This document shows positions 33,018-43,319 of a DNA stretch of 64,000 nucleotides, one piece after another. The DNA lies in NCBI GenBank assembly GCA_905221615.1, contig CAJNDT010003524.1, positions 124,001 through 188,000 of the forward strand. Direction: 5' to 3'. The position numbers were made by a program, and so were the translations under genes. This DNA comes from Symbiodinium sp. CCMP2592. Taxonomy: Eukaryota > Sar > Dinophyceae > Suessiales > Symbiodiniaceae. A model generated the notes under the pieces. That model worked only from the letters and a program-made list of their open reading frames with translations, searched no databases and was not told where the DNA came from. Positions within the stretch are counted from its first letter, which is position 1; each line of letters begins with the position of its first letter.

Positions 33018-33585
33018 TAGACCCTCAGATCCCCGACAAGACTGTATATTGATATTAAGTTAACACAACAAAGCAGGGAATCTTAACAACTCCTTGGACG
33101 TCAGAACCAATGTCCCTAGCGGTGCAGGCGCGAGGAAGGTTTGGTGGTGCCGCTCACGCGCATGTCGCATGTTTTAACTTGATGACAGGGTTCGGATATC
33201 TCGCAAAAACTTTGGCTCCGTTTGCTGACATGCATGACGCCTTCCCCCATTGCCAGAGCCTAGAATCCAGGGCCTTGGCAAAACTGGAAGATCTCGGCTT
33301 TCGGCAGTAGTGTAGCATGTGCCTGGGTTTAGGCCCGAATCTCCACCGAACCATGGACCAAGCGTCAAAGTCAAGAAAGAGTCGTCGCAGTGGAACGCAG
33401 CATGCGTCAGCAGCGTCTCCTGCAGCCTACCTCTCTTCAGGTTTCTAGGTTTAACCGACGAAGGAGCCGGTCTTCGGACGGGATTGTTTTATCGTTTGGC
33501 GGCTGAGCAGCCAAATTATGGATGGGGTTTGGGTGTTCACTGCTTTAGGCCTTGGGCGTTTCCTGGCTCAGAATTTCCGACTTTA

Positions 33586-33780
33586 CTCTCCGGCACCTTC
33601 TGGAACCAACAGTCTCAAAACCAGCGGAATGAACGGAATTCCGATCTCCTGCTTCGTGGCGTCCGGATAGTAGTGCGCGATGGCAGTGGTAATCTGCAGC
33701 GCGCCCGCCAAGGAGCCCGGCTCGTAATCAAGGCCATGCTCCTCATGAAGACTCGGAGCATGGTGTTTTCTTGAGTGCAT
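33586..33780 (-). CDS. possible exon
   Basis: Minus frame reads GLDYEPGSLAGALQITTAIA then HYYPDATKQEIGIPFIPLVL. The plus strand is also open (151 codons from 33319), so strand is uncertain; the minus translation looks more protein-like to me. Confidence 0.35.
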
Positions 33781-34329
33781 TGGAGCTCTGGCTTTTGGAG
33801 CAGGTACGATTATAGGGCTATGGATGGAGGTTCAGGTTACGTTCAAGGCTAAGGCTGGTCGTTCAGAGCTTGGCGTGTGATCTTCTTGTAAGGCAACTTC
33901 GCATGAATATCCCTGCGACACCTGAATCCATAAGCCCAGGACCATGAGCAACTCATCTGAAACTTCCCTACACCCACAACTCATTACGGAAGTCAATCTC
34001 AGACCCATCGCGATGCTGTCTGCTTTCTGGACTATATCCAAGACATGTTTCGGAGAAAACAACCTCACATTTTCAAAAAGAATCAACTTCAGAACAGTTC
34101 CCAGCTGCGTTAGCGTCAATCCAATCCAATCCCAGAGCCTACATGGAACTAGATCCTAATTACGCCTCAACCTCAAGCATTTCAACCCGAGCAGGTCGCA
34201 GGACAAAACCGATCAGCAGAAGCCATAACCCTAAGCACGCTGAAACCCTGGAACAAACGAATCCAAAATGCGGAACCCCTAGATTCCCTAGATTCCCAAC
34301 CTCTAAACCCTGAATCCCCGAATTGCCTT

Positions 34330-37300
34330 TCACAATGCTGCAAGCCAGTGCAGGTAAGTGGCCAGCATGTCCTCCAGGTATGGCAGGACGGACCGCTGCA
34401 AGCCGGCGAGAAGCCTCTGGGTTTCGATTATGAGGGTTTCGCTTTCGAGGGTATGCGGATTCTAAACGGGGTTCGAGCGTAACAAGGACGTGTATTGTGT
34501 CTAAAATGGTGCACTGATGACGCCAAATACGAGCAAAAGAGATTACAGATACCCAAATCTTCATGTGCACACACATGCATGTATAATCACATGCATAAAC
34601 TTATATGCTGCAGTATACTTCGGGAAATTGCTGGCTATGAAAAAGAAGCCCAGCATGCATGCCTGTCGAGGCGGAAAGGCAGCTCTGGCGGGTCCGTCGA
34701 GCCGTCCTCGCAGGTCTGGACTTCTACTTAAAGGATCATGGGACTTAGTAACTAGGGTTATAATTAGGGTAACAATACTTATAACCCCAACTAAGGTACT
34801 TATAACCTCACTTACTAAGTCCCATGATCCTCCAAGTACTTATTGGCTTTACTGGTCGGGGCCGCATCGTCGATGACAGCGCACGGGACCCTGGCTCTTG
34901 CGCACATCTTCAACCCCTGCAAAACACGCAACTTCCTCCCATCCCGAAAAGTGCATGTCTCCTCGCGGATGAAGGCCAGGTAGTGGGGGTGGCTGTACAT
35001 CTCTGCTGACCTCTTGGACTCTTGGGCGTATGGAGCCGGAGCTAAGGATCTTTGGATTACTGAGGGTGCATGGTGCATGGGGGGTCGATGACCCTGAAGG
35101 CAAGCCTGCAACGACCGAGCCATAAATTTGAAGTAAACAGTGGCCTGCTCCCGAGCCCTTTGATGTCTGAACCCCCCAAAACAAAAACAATTAGTTGATA
35201 TCTAGAATCTACGCTCGAGTCCAGTCCTGGAAACCTGCAAGCCTTTCAGTCAAGCCCCATCGACAAACCCCACCAACCTCAACTCCTGACACATGCACTA
35301 TCCAAAACTACCCGGCGTCTCACAGCCCCAGAGAGCATACACCTCCCAAACCCACTGCTGAACGGAGCCCGGGACTTGGCAAGAAGGGTGAGGAAGGTAA
35401 CTTCAGTTATAAGTCACTCATATAGCTCTTATGAGCATACTTCTAGCTATAAAGTTGCAGTTACTGAGTCCCCTGATCGCTTAAGTTCTCTCTCATCTAG
35501 AGTCTAGAGCCTTCCGCTGCCAAGCACCTCGGGAAGACCCAGCCGCAGCCAAAGCCGCGCCAGCCCCAGTCGTCTACGTTAGACATGCGCTCCCGGAACT
35601 CCTGCCAAGGATTACGGTGTCGCTAGAGGTCTAGAATCTTATACTCGTTCCAAAGGTCATGAAGCTGAGAAGGTGTGCAAAGAGAGTCCAGAGAGTTGAA
35701 ATACAAAGCAAAAGGAATGCGAAGGAAAAGTGATAAGGATTCGAGACATCATGCCACCATTGTAAGCGAATAAGTTTAAAGAAGTCTCAGCATGCGGCAC
35801 CACCGCGCGCACAAACTGCATATGACCAATTGGTTTACTCCCCACGCTTCAGTAGCACATATACAAGTTCCAAGTTACGCAAAAAAAACACGCTGCACTG
35901 CACCATGAGCTTCAGGCCTCTGGATGTAGGGACTCAGAAGCCTCAAAATTCGCTGTTTTGGGTTTCCGCAGCTAACTCTCAGACTCGTCCGCCAGTTCAC
36001 CCGACATCGGAAGCAACATCAGGCCGTGTTTTCTGTTTTTTTTTACGGCTGCAGCCAATTAAGGTCCTTAGAACTACAACTTAATACTCCGGGGCATTTT
36101 ACAAAGTCTAGATACTAGTACATCGGTTTAGAGACTTACGACCTCAAAGCCACAAACTAATCCGACAGCCCCTGCAATAAGGCACCCGGCGCCTCGCGAG
36201 CGAGCTCTAAGACTTCAGCAACGATTCGGTCGACTCCTTGGACACCACGTGGGGTTTGGGTGGGGTTATATTGCGATTTATGAGAGGTCTGTGGGGTTAT
36301 ATGGTCTATGGGTTGTGAAGGTTTTAGAAGGAATCTACATGGAGTTGTATGGATTTTATGGGTTGTAAAGATGTTTTACAAAAGCGTGTGCCAAGTGGAC
36401 ACATCATCAGCCAATTAAGGGCTATAGAGGGATCACTTGGAAAGTCGTTCTGTCTGCATATACGTAGACAGTCGGACATGTATTGCAATTGGAATCTTCG
36501 CAGCAGTACAGTTTTCCAACAAGTGCACACCAGAAACAGTTCAGGATGCACTTTAAGGAAAACAAAACTACGAAATTAAAGTGTCCCAGACCTCTGAAAT
36601 CTTGAAATCCAATGCGAAGGCCTCGAATCCTCAAGTCGAAGAAGGCGCTCAACAATGTAGCTCATTCCCATACCACTTTGAACGCATGCGTGTCTTTCGT
36701 TTTCGTAACCAGGCGTACAGTGTATACTGTATGCATGTACGTATGTACATACACATGCAGAGAGAGCCAGAGAGAGAGAGAGAGAGAGAGCGCGAGAGAG
36801 ACAGACAGACAAATCCAGATATGCACCGGACATATATACAGATACACACGTATACGTACATACGCACCTTGCAGCTTGCATCCCGGAGGCGGCTCGAGCG
36901 GAGAGCAGCCGCGCCGCGAGCGCGGAGGTGAGCATCGAGCTCCTCTTTGCAATCACAACCCCTATGGTATACCTTCAAATCAGGCTTTTGGGGTTTAGGA
37001 TAACCAGAAAGGAGTCAGTTTCGAATTTGCAGCAGTAGCTGCCGAACTGAACCACATTTTCGAGTACTGTTCGTACACGCTTATCTGGATCTGTTTTGTG
37101 CCCACGTACTGTACACTCTTACTATGGTGCTTCCAACCTCACCACGAGCTTAGCAGTGCTTGGCGCTGTGTTCCACAGCCTGGCTCCAGTGAGGGAGTTG
37201 AGGGATCCCCGAAAGGCCCTGAATATGCCTCTGAATATGGGAGTTTCCCAAAATAGGGGACCCTAATATGGTACCCTAACTAGTAGGATCCTTATTATAA

Positions 37301-38254
37301 GGGCCCGCAAATACGGCACGCCCTGTTTTCGGAAATTCCCATATCTTGCACCAGTCGCCTACACCCTTGAAAGAACACGGGCAGTCAACTGCTAAAAGAC
37401 TCTGTTTTGAATTGAACACAGTCGGCTGTGCTTTAAACTCAAAACAGAGCCGGTAACCTCGTCAAAAAGCTAAAACCCCGACAGCCTAACCTCTGCGAAA
37501 TCCCAAGCAGGGGATCAAATCCCGACCTCCTGTTTCTGCACCTTTGCCCTGGCACCAAGCCGCCGATACGCCTCAGCCGAAGAGTGTCTCAAACCCTAAC
37601 ATAGGGGCCTTAATAATCAGAAAAGGGTTTCGCGGAACAGCAACTATGGCACGTCTGGCAAAAATAACGAACCTCCTGCATAGTTTTGGGTATACGTGCT
37701 ATCTACATATCTATCTATCTATCGATCCATCTATCTTCATATCTATGTATACTTAATAAGGAACCCCAGCATAGCATTGGTAACTATCCAGGCCCCAAGC
37801 CCGACGCAAAACACGGGCCAATAGTCTGAGCCGAAGCACTGATAGGTCGACCGTCGGCACCAGCTGGTCTTCGCCGAAGACCTGGAACACACGCGAAGAA
37901 CTTGGAGGGGCTTAGGCTGCAAGGGTTCTGTACCCCCTCTCTCTAGTCAAATCCAGCTCTCTCTATTTGGAAGCCCTCGAGCGCAATGCCTTGTAGCCGC
38001 GGCAGTGGCGGATAAGCCCTAGCAGAAAGCAGCTTTGCCACGGTCTCATCAGCATTTCGATCGGGCGAGAAACTATTCTTCAAGCACGAGTTTCTAAAGT
38101 CAACGTTGAAAGCCGGCGGGCAGTTGAGCATTCTAAGCCACGAGTATAAAATCGTAAGCTGCATGATTAAAACGAGGGTCAGTTGGGTGTACTGATAGGA
38201 CAATGACATAACTGCCCGCAAATTTCGGCTCGGGTCTGCATTGTTTTCAGCCAT
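34330..38254 (-). CDS. multi-exon gene, unknown membrane-type protein
   Basis: ATG at 38254 has an in-frame TGA nine bases upstream. The first exon reads MAENNADPSRNLRAVMSL and then a hydrophobic YTQLTLVLIMQLTILYSWL, a likely membrane segment. Later exons: 37571-37527 (AYRRLGARAKVQKQE), 36961-36868 (KEELDAHLRARGAAALRSSR), 36236-36186 (VDRIVAEVLELAREAP), 35601-35528 (EFRERMSNVDDWGWRGFGCG), 35157-34840 (105 codons; HPHYLAFIREETCTFRDGRK), 34723 to about 34654, and 34416-34330 (RLLAGLQRSVLPYLEDMLAT... to TGA). The join 35601/35157/34723 is in phase. The join 37571/36961/36236 is not fully phased, so an exon is missing or this is two genes. The intron 34839-34724 is GT + family A element + AG. Confidence 0.5.
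34726..34837 (-). mobile_element. family A element filling an intron
   Basis: ACTTGGAGGATCATGGGACT to CATGATCCTTTAAGT on the minus strand, preceded by GT and followed by AG. Splicing there joins exon codons AA and A in frame. Confidence 0.85.
35402..35485. mobile_element. family A remnant
   Basis: Only the right half is clear: TTACTGAGTCCCCTGATCGCTTAAGT. Confidence 0.4.
36768..36800. repeat. GA microsatellite
   Basis: AGAGAGAGCC then pure GA run, followed by ATAC-type repeats to about 36865, in an intron after the exon ending 36868. Confidence 0.85.
37235..37344. mobile_element. family E element
   Basis: ATATGGGAGTTTCCCAAAATAG opposite GTTTTCGGAAATTCCCATAT, with AGTAGGATCCTTATTATAAG inside. 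Confidence 0.8.
37400..37449. mobile_element. 50-bp hairpin
   Basis: CTCTGTTTTGA and TCAAAACAGAG form the outer stem, CACAG/CTGTG the inner one. Confidence 0.75.
37601..37796. mobile_element. family F element interrupted by a microsatellite
   Basis: Starts ATAGGGGCCTTAATAATCAG and ends AAGGAACCCCAGCATAGC...TTGGTAACTATCCAGG; the middle carries CTAT repeats (about 37700-37735). It lies 30 bp from the acceptor at 37571. Confidence 0.65.
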
Positions 38255-38269
38255 GAGGTGTCAAAGGTT

Positions 38270-40215
38270 AGGGGTTCGTGCTTTGCAACATTGCCTTGAA
38301 AAAGGCTCCTACTTTGCTGAATACATGAATGTCAGGTAGGCTCAACTGCAAGCCAGAGAGGTGCAGCGTGCATGACGTGTCCTGAAATCTTGACTCGATA
38401 GAGCAAGCCGACCTTAGGAAGAAGGTGCTTTCACCGAGTTAGCGTCTACCTAAACCCTAAAAACCCTAAACCTATGAGCCCTAACTAACCCTAAAACCTG
38501 AACCATCTAGTCTGCTTACGTCAGAACCTTCTGCAAGCCGACTGCAACCTTCGTTTTCTCATGCTAATGACCGGTATTTACCAGGAGGCTGGCCGTCATA
38601 AGCTGGGTTCTTGTTGCTAAAAAACACCGTTTAAGTTAAAATAATGTGGAAACCACATTCATTAGGGATCTCAGGCCCTATTATTGTTACAAGATTCCAG
38701 TAAGGTGAGCCTGATGGCCAGCCAGGGAGTTATCAGGGAGCTAGGGTTCAGGGGTGCTGGGTTTCGGGGTTTAGGGTCTTAGGTGGAAGGTTTAGGATAT
38801 GGGAACTTAACCTCCGTCCTTCGATGACCCGGCTTGCACAACACACGAACATTCAAAAGCATGCGCCATTTTCGCCACTCCTGCGCCATGACAGACGAAG
38901 TAGCCGATAAGGTTCAACAGCCGCCCGCGTTTGTTCAAGGCTTGTCGATTGTCGGAAGGAGGGGGATGACGGGTGCTTGCCATCTCCTGCTTGTTCCTTT
39001 CGGGGTGCAGGGCTTACGGCTTATTGCTCGGGGAGTACACATTTTGGGTCTGGACGTTTCGGGCTCGGATGTTGTGTGCTCTACCACAAAGCCATGGCAA
39101 CCCTCTCTGATCATGGCCTACCAGTATCTACTTCGCCGAAAAATCGGAAAGGCATCCACAACACAAACAGAAGCTCTTCACAAGAAATCGGCATTCGTTC
39201 AGTTAAAGTGGCCCTCATTTCGGCTTCAGGGCTTAGACGGTTTAGAGCCCGCAGCCTCGATAAGCCAAAACCCTAAGGCCGGTGAAGGGTGTACAACTCA
39301 GGGCCTAAACGTTTACGGTACACCAGGACCCCCCCAAGTACCCTTTAAAGGGCTCTAACATTATAGGGGCTACTATAAAGGGGTACTTGGGGGGTCCAGG
39401 CAGACCCCGAATTCCTAAACTCCAAGAATCAGCTCCAAAAATCTCTGAAACTTTTACCGAGTTCGAAACTTCGGGTTGAAGGGTCGCGGGTGAATCGGGA
39501 GCCTTGAGCAATCACAGGCGAAGCGTGCCAGCAGACGGCTAACAAACCCGAGTCTCACTCAGCAGGGGAGTTGTGCGAAAGACTGTAGGATCTGGGGTTG
39601 AGGTTTAAGTAGGGCCTTTGGGTGTCTGCAGGGTCGATGGAAGTGTAAGTGTACCGTGAACACCGTACATATGAACGCACTATCATAGTCATCATCGTCC
39701 AGCACAAACCCGGAAGCATGGACTTTGAATCTGGATTCTAAATTACCAAAATCGGGGCCACAACTGGGCTAACTATGTGGAAACGATCCCCGGACACAGG
39801 AACAGATCTTAAAATACTAGTCAGCAACAGACCACTTGCTCAGTAGTTAGACCACTTTGCCGGACATAACTGACTACCTGACTTTGGCTGCGACATCGCA
39901 GGAAACCTACAACCCGAAACCAGTTGTGTTCCTAGCCCTAAGCCCTACAACGTACTTCGCGCGTCGGAGTCTCTACTCATCAGGGTGCGCGACCCTGGAA
40001 ACATCCATCTGGACCTGGCTGTCTGACGATGTTGAGGCGAAGGCTAGTGTAGGAGCCTTAATCATAAATTTTTTTTTAGGGGGGGTATCCCCTAACCTGT
40101 ACTTTCAGATACTGTAACTGTGATAAGGAGCCAAACAGGATGGCTTCTTTTCGCGGTTGCCTTGTAGGATCCTGAAACCCGTTGGGGTAAAACAACCAAA
40201 AGGGTTTCTAACGGA
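38270..40215. other. ambiguous coding region
   Basis: Between 38834 and 39250 both strands read like protein (plus: AYQYLLRRKIGKASTTQTEA; minus: TERMPISCEELLFVLWMPFR), and 39857-40065 is open on the plus strand (86 codons). A minus-strand terminal exon VQMDVSRVAHPDE after CAG|G is possible near 40018-39977. I could not chain exons. An imperfect inverted repeat around GGCTGGCC (38588/38718) is also present. Confidence 0.3.
39325..39397. mobile_element. family G hairpin
   Basis: AGGACCCCCCCAAGTACCCTTT opposite AAAGGGGTACTTGGGGGGTCC, enclosing ACATTATAGG. Confidence 0.8.
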
Positions 40216-40219
40216 GACG

Positions 40220-40423
40220 ACTTAAAGGATCATGGGACTTAGTAACTAGGGCTATAAGTAGGATAACTATACTTATAACCCCAATTAAGGTACTTATAAC
40301 CTAACTTACCACGTCCCATGATCCTCTATTACAGAACCCTTATAGATCCCTTTGAGGATCCCTTTATTACAGACCCCTATTGTACCCTTAAGGGGAACTA
40401 CTAAGTCCCATGATCCCCCAAGT
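40220..40423. mobile_element. long family A element
   Basis: A normal element (to about 40326) plus 95 bp that ends in a third copy of the terminus, CTAAGTCCCATGATCCCCCAAGT. Matches the long copies at 48952 and 59293. Confidence 0.85.
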
Positions 40424-40490
40424 ATGGAAATCATCCTGGAGACGATGAGAGGCAACGCGTTGGTTACTGATACTTGTTTTTTGTGTGCTT

Positions 40491-40589
40491 CATATAGGGG
40501 CCTTAATAATTAGAATAGGGTTTTGGGGCCCATTATACTATACTTATAATAAGGAACCCCCACAAAATAATATAGGTAACTATTTAGGT
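40491..40589. mobile_element. family F element
   Basis: CATATAGGGGCCTTAATAATTAG, TTATACTATACTTATAATAAGG, then ATATAGGTAACTATTTAGG. Best-kept copy of the family here. Confidence 0.8.
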
Positions 40590-40691
40590 CGCTACAGTAC
40601 GGCTGTGTCTGAGCGTCTGCTGTTGTGAGCCAGATGTGTTCTGTGACGTTCTGTGCATGCTTCCTCCGTCTTTTCTCCGGATTTTGCAGGT

Positions 40692-42482
40692 CTAGAAATT
40701 CGAATGCAACGGAGAACGGGAGGAACTTTGCTTGAGGTTCCGCATCGCAACCGCACTTTTTTTCTCTTTGGGAGGTCTTGGCTCAGCCATTTTGGCGGAG
40801 GGCGCATCGGCCAGGCGCCTCCTCACCGGCCGCTCTGCTTCGCGAAGTGTCTCTGCCGCTTCCACGTCCCGATTGCTTCGCCTGGGTTGGCCTTTAAACA
40901 CCCTGAAAAACATTTATATATAGGGTCCCTTATAAACCCAAATAAGGAAAATAACAAATGTCCCAAACTACAACCTAGTCGCTTTCGGGCGACGGACAGA
41001 TTGGTTTCGGGAGCTGTGCACGGACAGTCGCAATGCTGGACGATCCATCGCCAGGTGAGGTTGATTCGGGCGCCGACCTTCCGTCCCAGCTCCTTCGGCA
41101 CGTGATGCTCGTAATACTTGTGAGCCCTGAACCCTAAACCCTGTAAACACCATCAGCCCTACAAACCCAGACCCCTATCTCTTCTCAGCTCCTTAGGCAC
41201 GCGATGCTTGTAATACTTCTGGGTCATGCCCTCCATAGTGCAGAGGTCGCCATCGCTGAGATCCAGGCGATGAAAATCTTGCTCGCAAAGGAGCTCGAAG
41301 CGGCGGCTCTGCCCCAAGGAAAGTGAGATGATCCGACAGTCCCTCACCTGCTTGGGGGTTCATGGGTAGTTATAAGTAGGGTTATAAGTCCCCTAATATG
41401 GGTTGTAAGTATAGTTACCCTACTTTTATAACCTAGTTACTAAGTCCCATGATCCTTTAAGTGCGGTTTCTACACAAGGTTTGGGGGGAAGCTTCGTTCT
41501 GGCACAAGTACACAGGGACTATTTAAAGGGGTGCACTACAAATTGGGCTATTCAAACCCGTATGATACCCAGGTAAGCCTGCTGTGCCTACTGCAAGCAG
41601 CTGATCAGTCGCCATACGTTTAAAGCCTGGCTTCTCGAGCTCCTGTTGGTAGGAATCTCGCCCTACCCAGACTCTAAAGAAGCCACCTTTCCTTATATAA
41701 GTCTCTAATGCATTGTTCAGGCCACAGCTATACACTACACTCTATAAGCTCGGGTCTTGCCTTGCCCTGGAACAGGGCTTCGTTGTCTGCATGCCAGCCC
41801 ACAGAATGCTGGCCGTCCATGTACAAGTTCAGATTGCCTCAATATAGGGGTCTTAATAATTAGAATGGGGTTTCATAGGGCCAATATACTGTAGATAGTA
41901 TTGGTAACTCTTAATTATAAGGACTTTATAGTATATAGGTCGGGGAAAAGCAGAGTCAACGGAGTGCATGCTTATACTGTACTGCCAATAACCGCAAAAG
42001 TCTGCCTGGATGAAACATTCCCAGTTGCAGCTGTTTGGCCACTGGTGCGGCGGGAGGCCGCAAAGCGGCATGCAGACTGACATGACCTCGTCCATCCAAT
42101 CTGGAAAGGGTGCCGGCAACACCTCAGCGCCGCCATAGCGATATTTGCACGCGCAGGGGCTTCTGCACATCCAGGCGGTTTTGAGGGGCAGCGGTCCCCA
42201 ACGGCCACTGGGCTGCAACCACTCCGTCCCATCATGCACCAGCTGGAATAATCGAGTTCGGATTTTGGGAGACAAGGCTCCTGGCAAGTAGCCCGCAAAG
42301 CAGCGCCAGTCCTCCTGAAAGAGTGGATAGCTCCAGTCGACGCCTCGTGGTGCCAAGTCTCCGACAAGCTCCAGGCTCTGCGTCCACCGCTGGCGCACCT
42401 GAGAGGCCTTTCGTCTACGGTGCTGCCTGCAGAGCTTTCGAAGCCGCTGTCTGCGCCAGTCCGGGCCACGCACGGCGACCAT
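40692..42482 (-). CDS. AlkB-family 2-oxoglutarate/Fe(II) dioxygenase
   Basis: Four exons give a nearly complete AlkB fold: 42482-42029, 41837-41761, 41347-41192 and 41092 to about 40950, with a less certain last exon near 40900-40692. ATG at 42482 has an in-frame TAG 12 bases upstream. Exon 1 has ACKYRYGGAEVLPAPFPDWM and QWPNSC; exon 2 has NLNLYMDGQHSVGWHADNEA with the HxD iron ligands; exon 3 has IISLSLGQSRRFEL and YYKHRVPKEL with the distal His; exon 4 has RINLTWR, the RxNxTxR 2-oxoglutarate motif. The family removes alkyl groups from nucleic acids or proteins; the substrate here is unknown. Donors are GC (T|GCAACT), GC (AAG|GCAAGA) and GA (AAG|GAGCTG), unusual but known in dinoflagellates; phase is kept at all three. 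Introns 1 and 2 contain family F and A elements. All key residues are present, so it is probably functional. Confidence 0.85.
41351..41462. mobile_element. family A element in AlkB intron 2
   Basis: On the minus strand it runs ACTTAAAGGATCATGGGACT to CCCCCAAG, and CAG|GTGAGG (the exon 3 acceptor) follows at once. Confidence 0.85.
41840..41942. mobile_element. family F element in AlkB intron 1
   Basis: CAATATAGGGGTCTTAATAATTAG at the left end. On the minus strand its end, CCCCTATATTGAG, carries the acceptor AG of exon 2. Confidence 0.75.
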
Positions 42483-42599
42483 GTGGAATTTGTTCTAAAC
42501 TTTAGCACGAGGCCCCTTTTTGGGTAGGTAGGTCTGCTCGTGACCCCCCCCCCACGTTGGGTACATGGGGCAATGTGTAAGTTTGCGGCCTGGCCAGCC

Positions 42600-42700
42600 G
42601 CAATAGAGTCCGGGTATTATATGTATACATACATGTACATACATACTATGTATCTATATATATATATATACATACATACATACATACATACATACTTGGG
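42600..42700. repeat. TA/CATA microsatellite
   Basis: ATGTATACATACATG then (TA)n and (CATA)n. The stretch 42490-43315 holds this and weak telomere-like sequence but no recognised exon. Confidence 0.8.
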
Positions 42701-43319
42701 GGGATGTTCTTACTGAGAATTCAGCCCTCTGCAGTACTGTTGGAATGGTAAAGGCAGGAGGAGCAGCAACCCGACCCTCCAACATCTCCACTTTGCTTGG
42801 CCATATTGATCGTAGTCCCGAAACTTAACCCCATTATGAGCCCTACTCAATCCCTAAACGCCAAACCCTAAATTACGTGAATCGAGAAACTGAAGCCGCC
42901 TTGAGAGCTGTATTTAATTTATGGTAGGTCACAAGAGCTAAAGTGGCGGCGGTGCACCTACCCACAGCTCCGAAGCTACGATAAGCGACAATCCCGGGAC
43001 TAAACCATGGCTTACCTACGTAAGAAACAAAACCTAGGTCTTACGGTTCCTTGTTTCTTTCCTTGGAATCCTCAACAAGATTGGTCTTCTGAGACCCCAG
43101 AAAAGCAGCCCACCGAAGCATCACATGCAACATCCCAGAGACACCAGCAAGCCCAAAAAGATCACTACAGGGGCCTTCATCACTGAATAATGGCATTGAG
43201 GTATATCATAGAGTAATCCTAACACGGACCCCTAAACACGTAACAGTGTTAATCACTGAAGTTTCTATATTGCTTGGAGGATCTAAACCGTATAATACCC
43301 ATTAGTGTCATTAGTGGAG

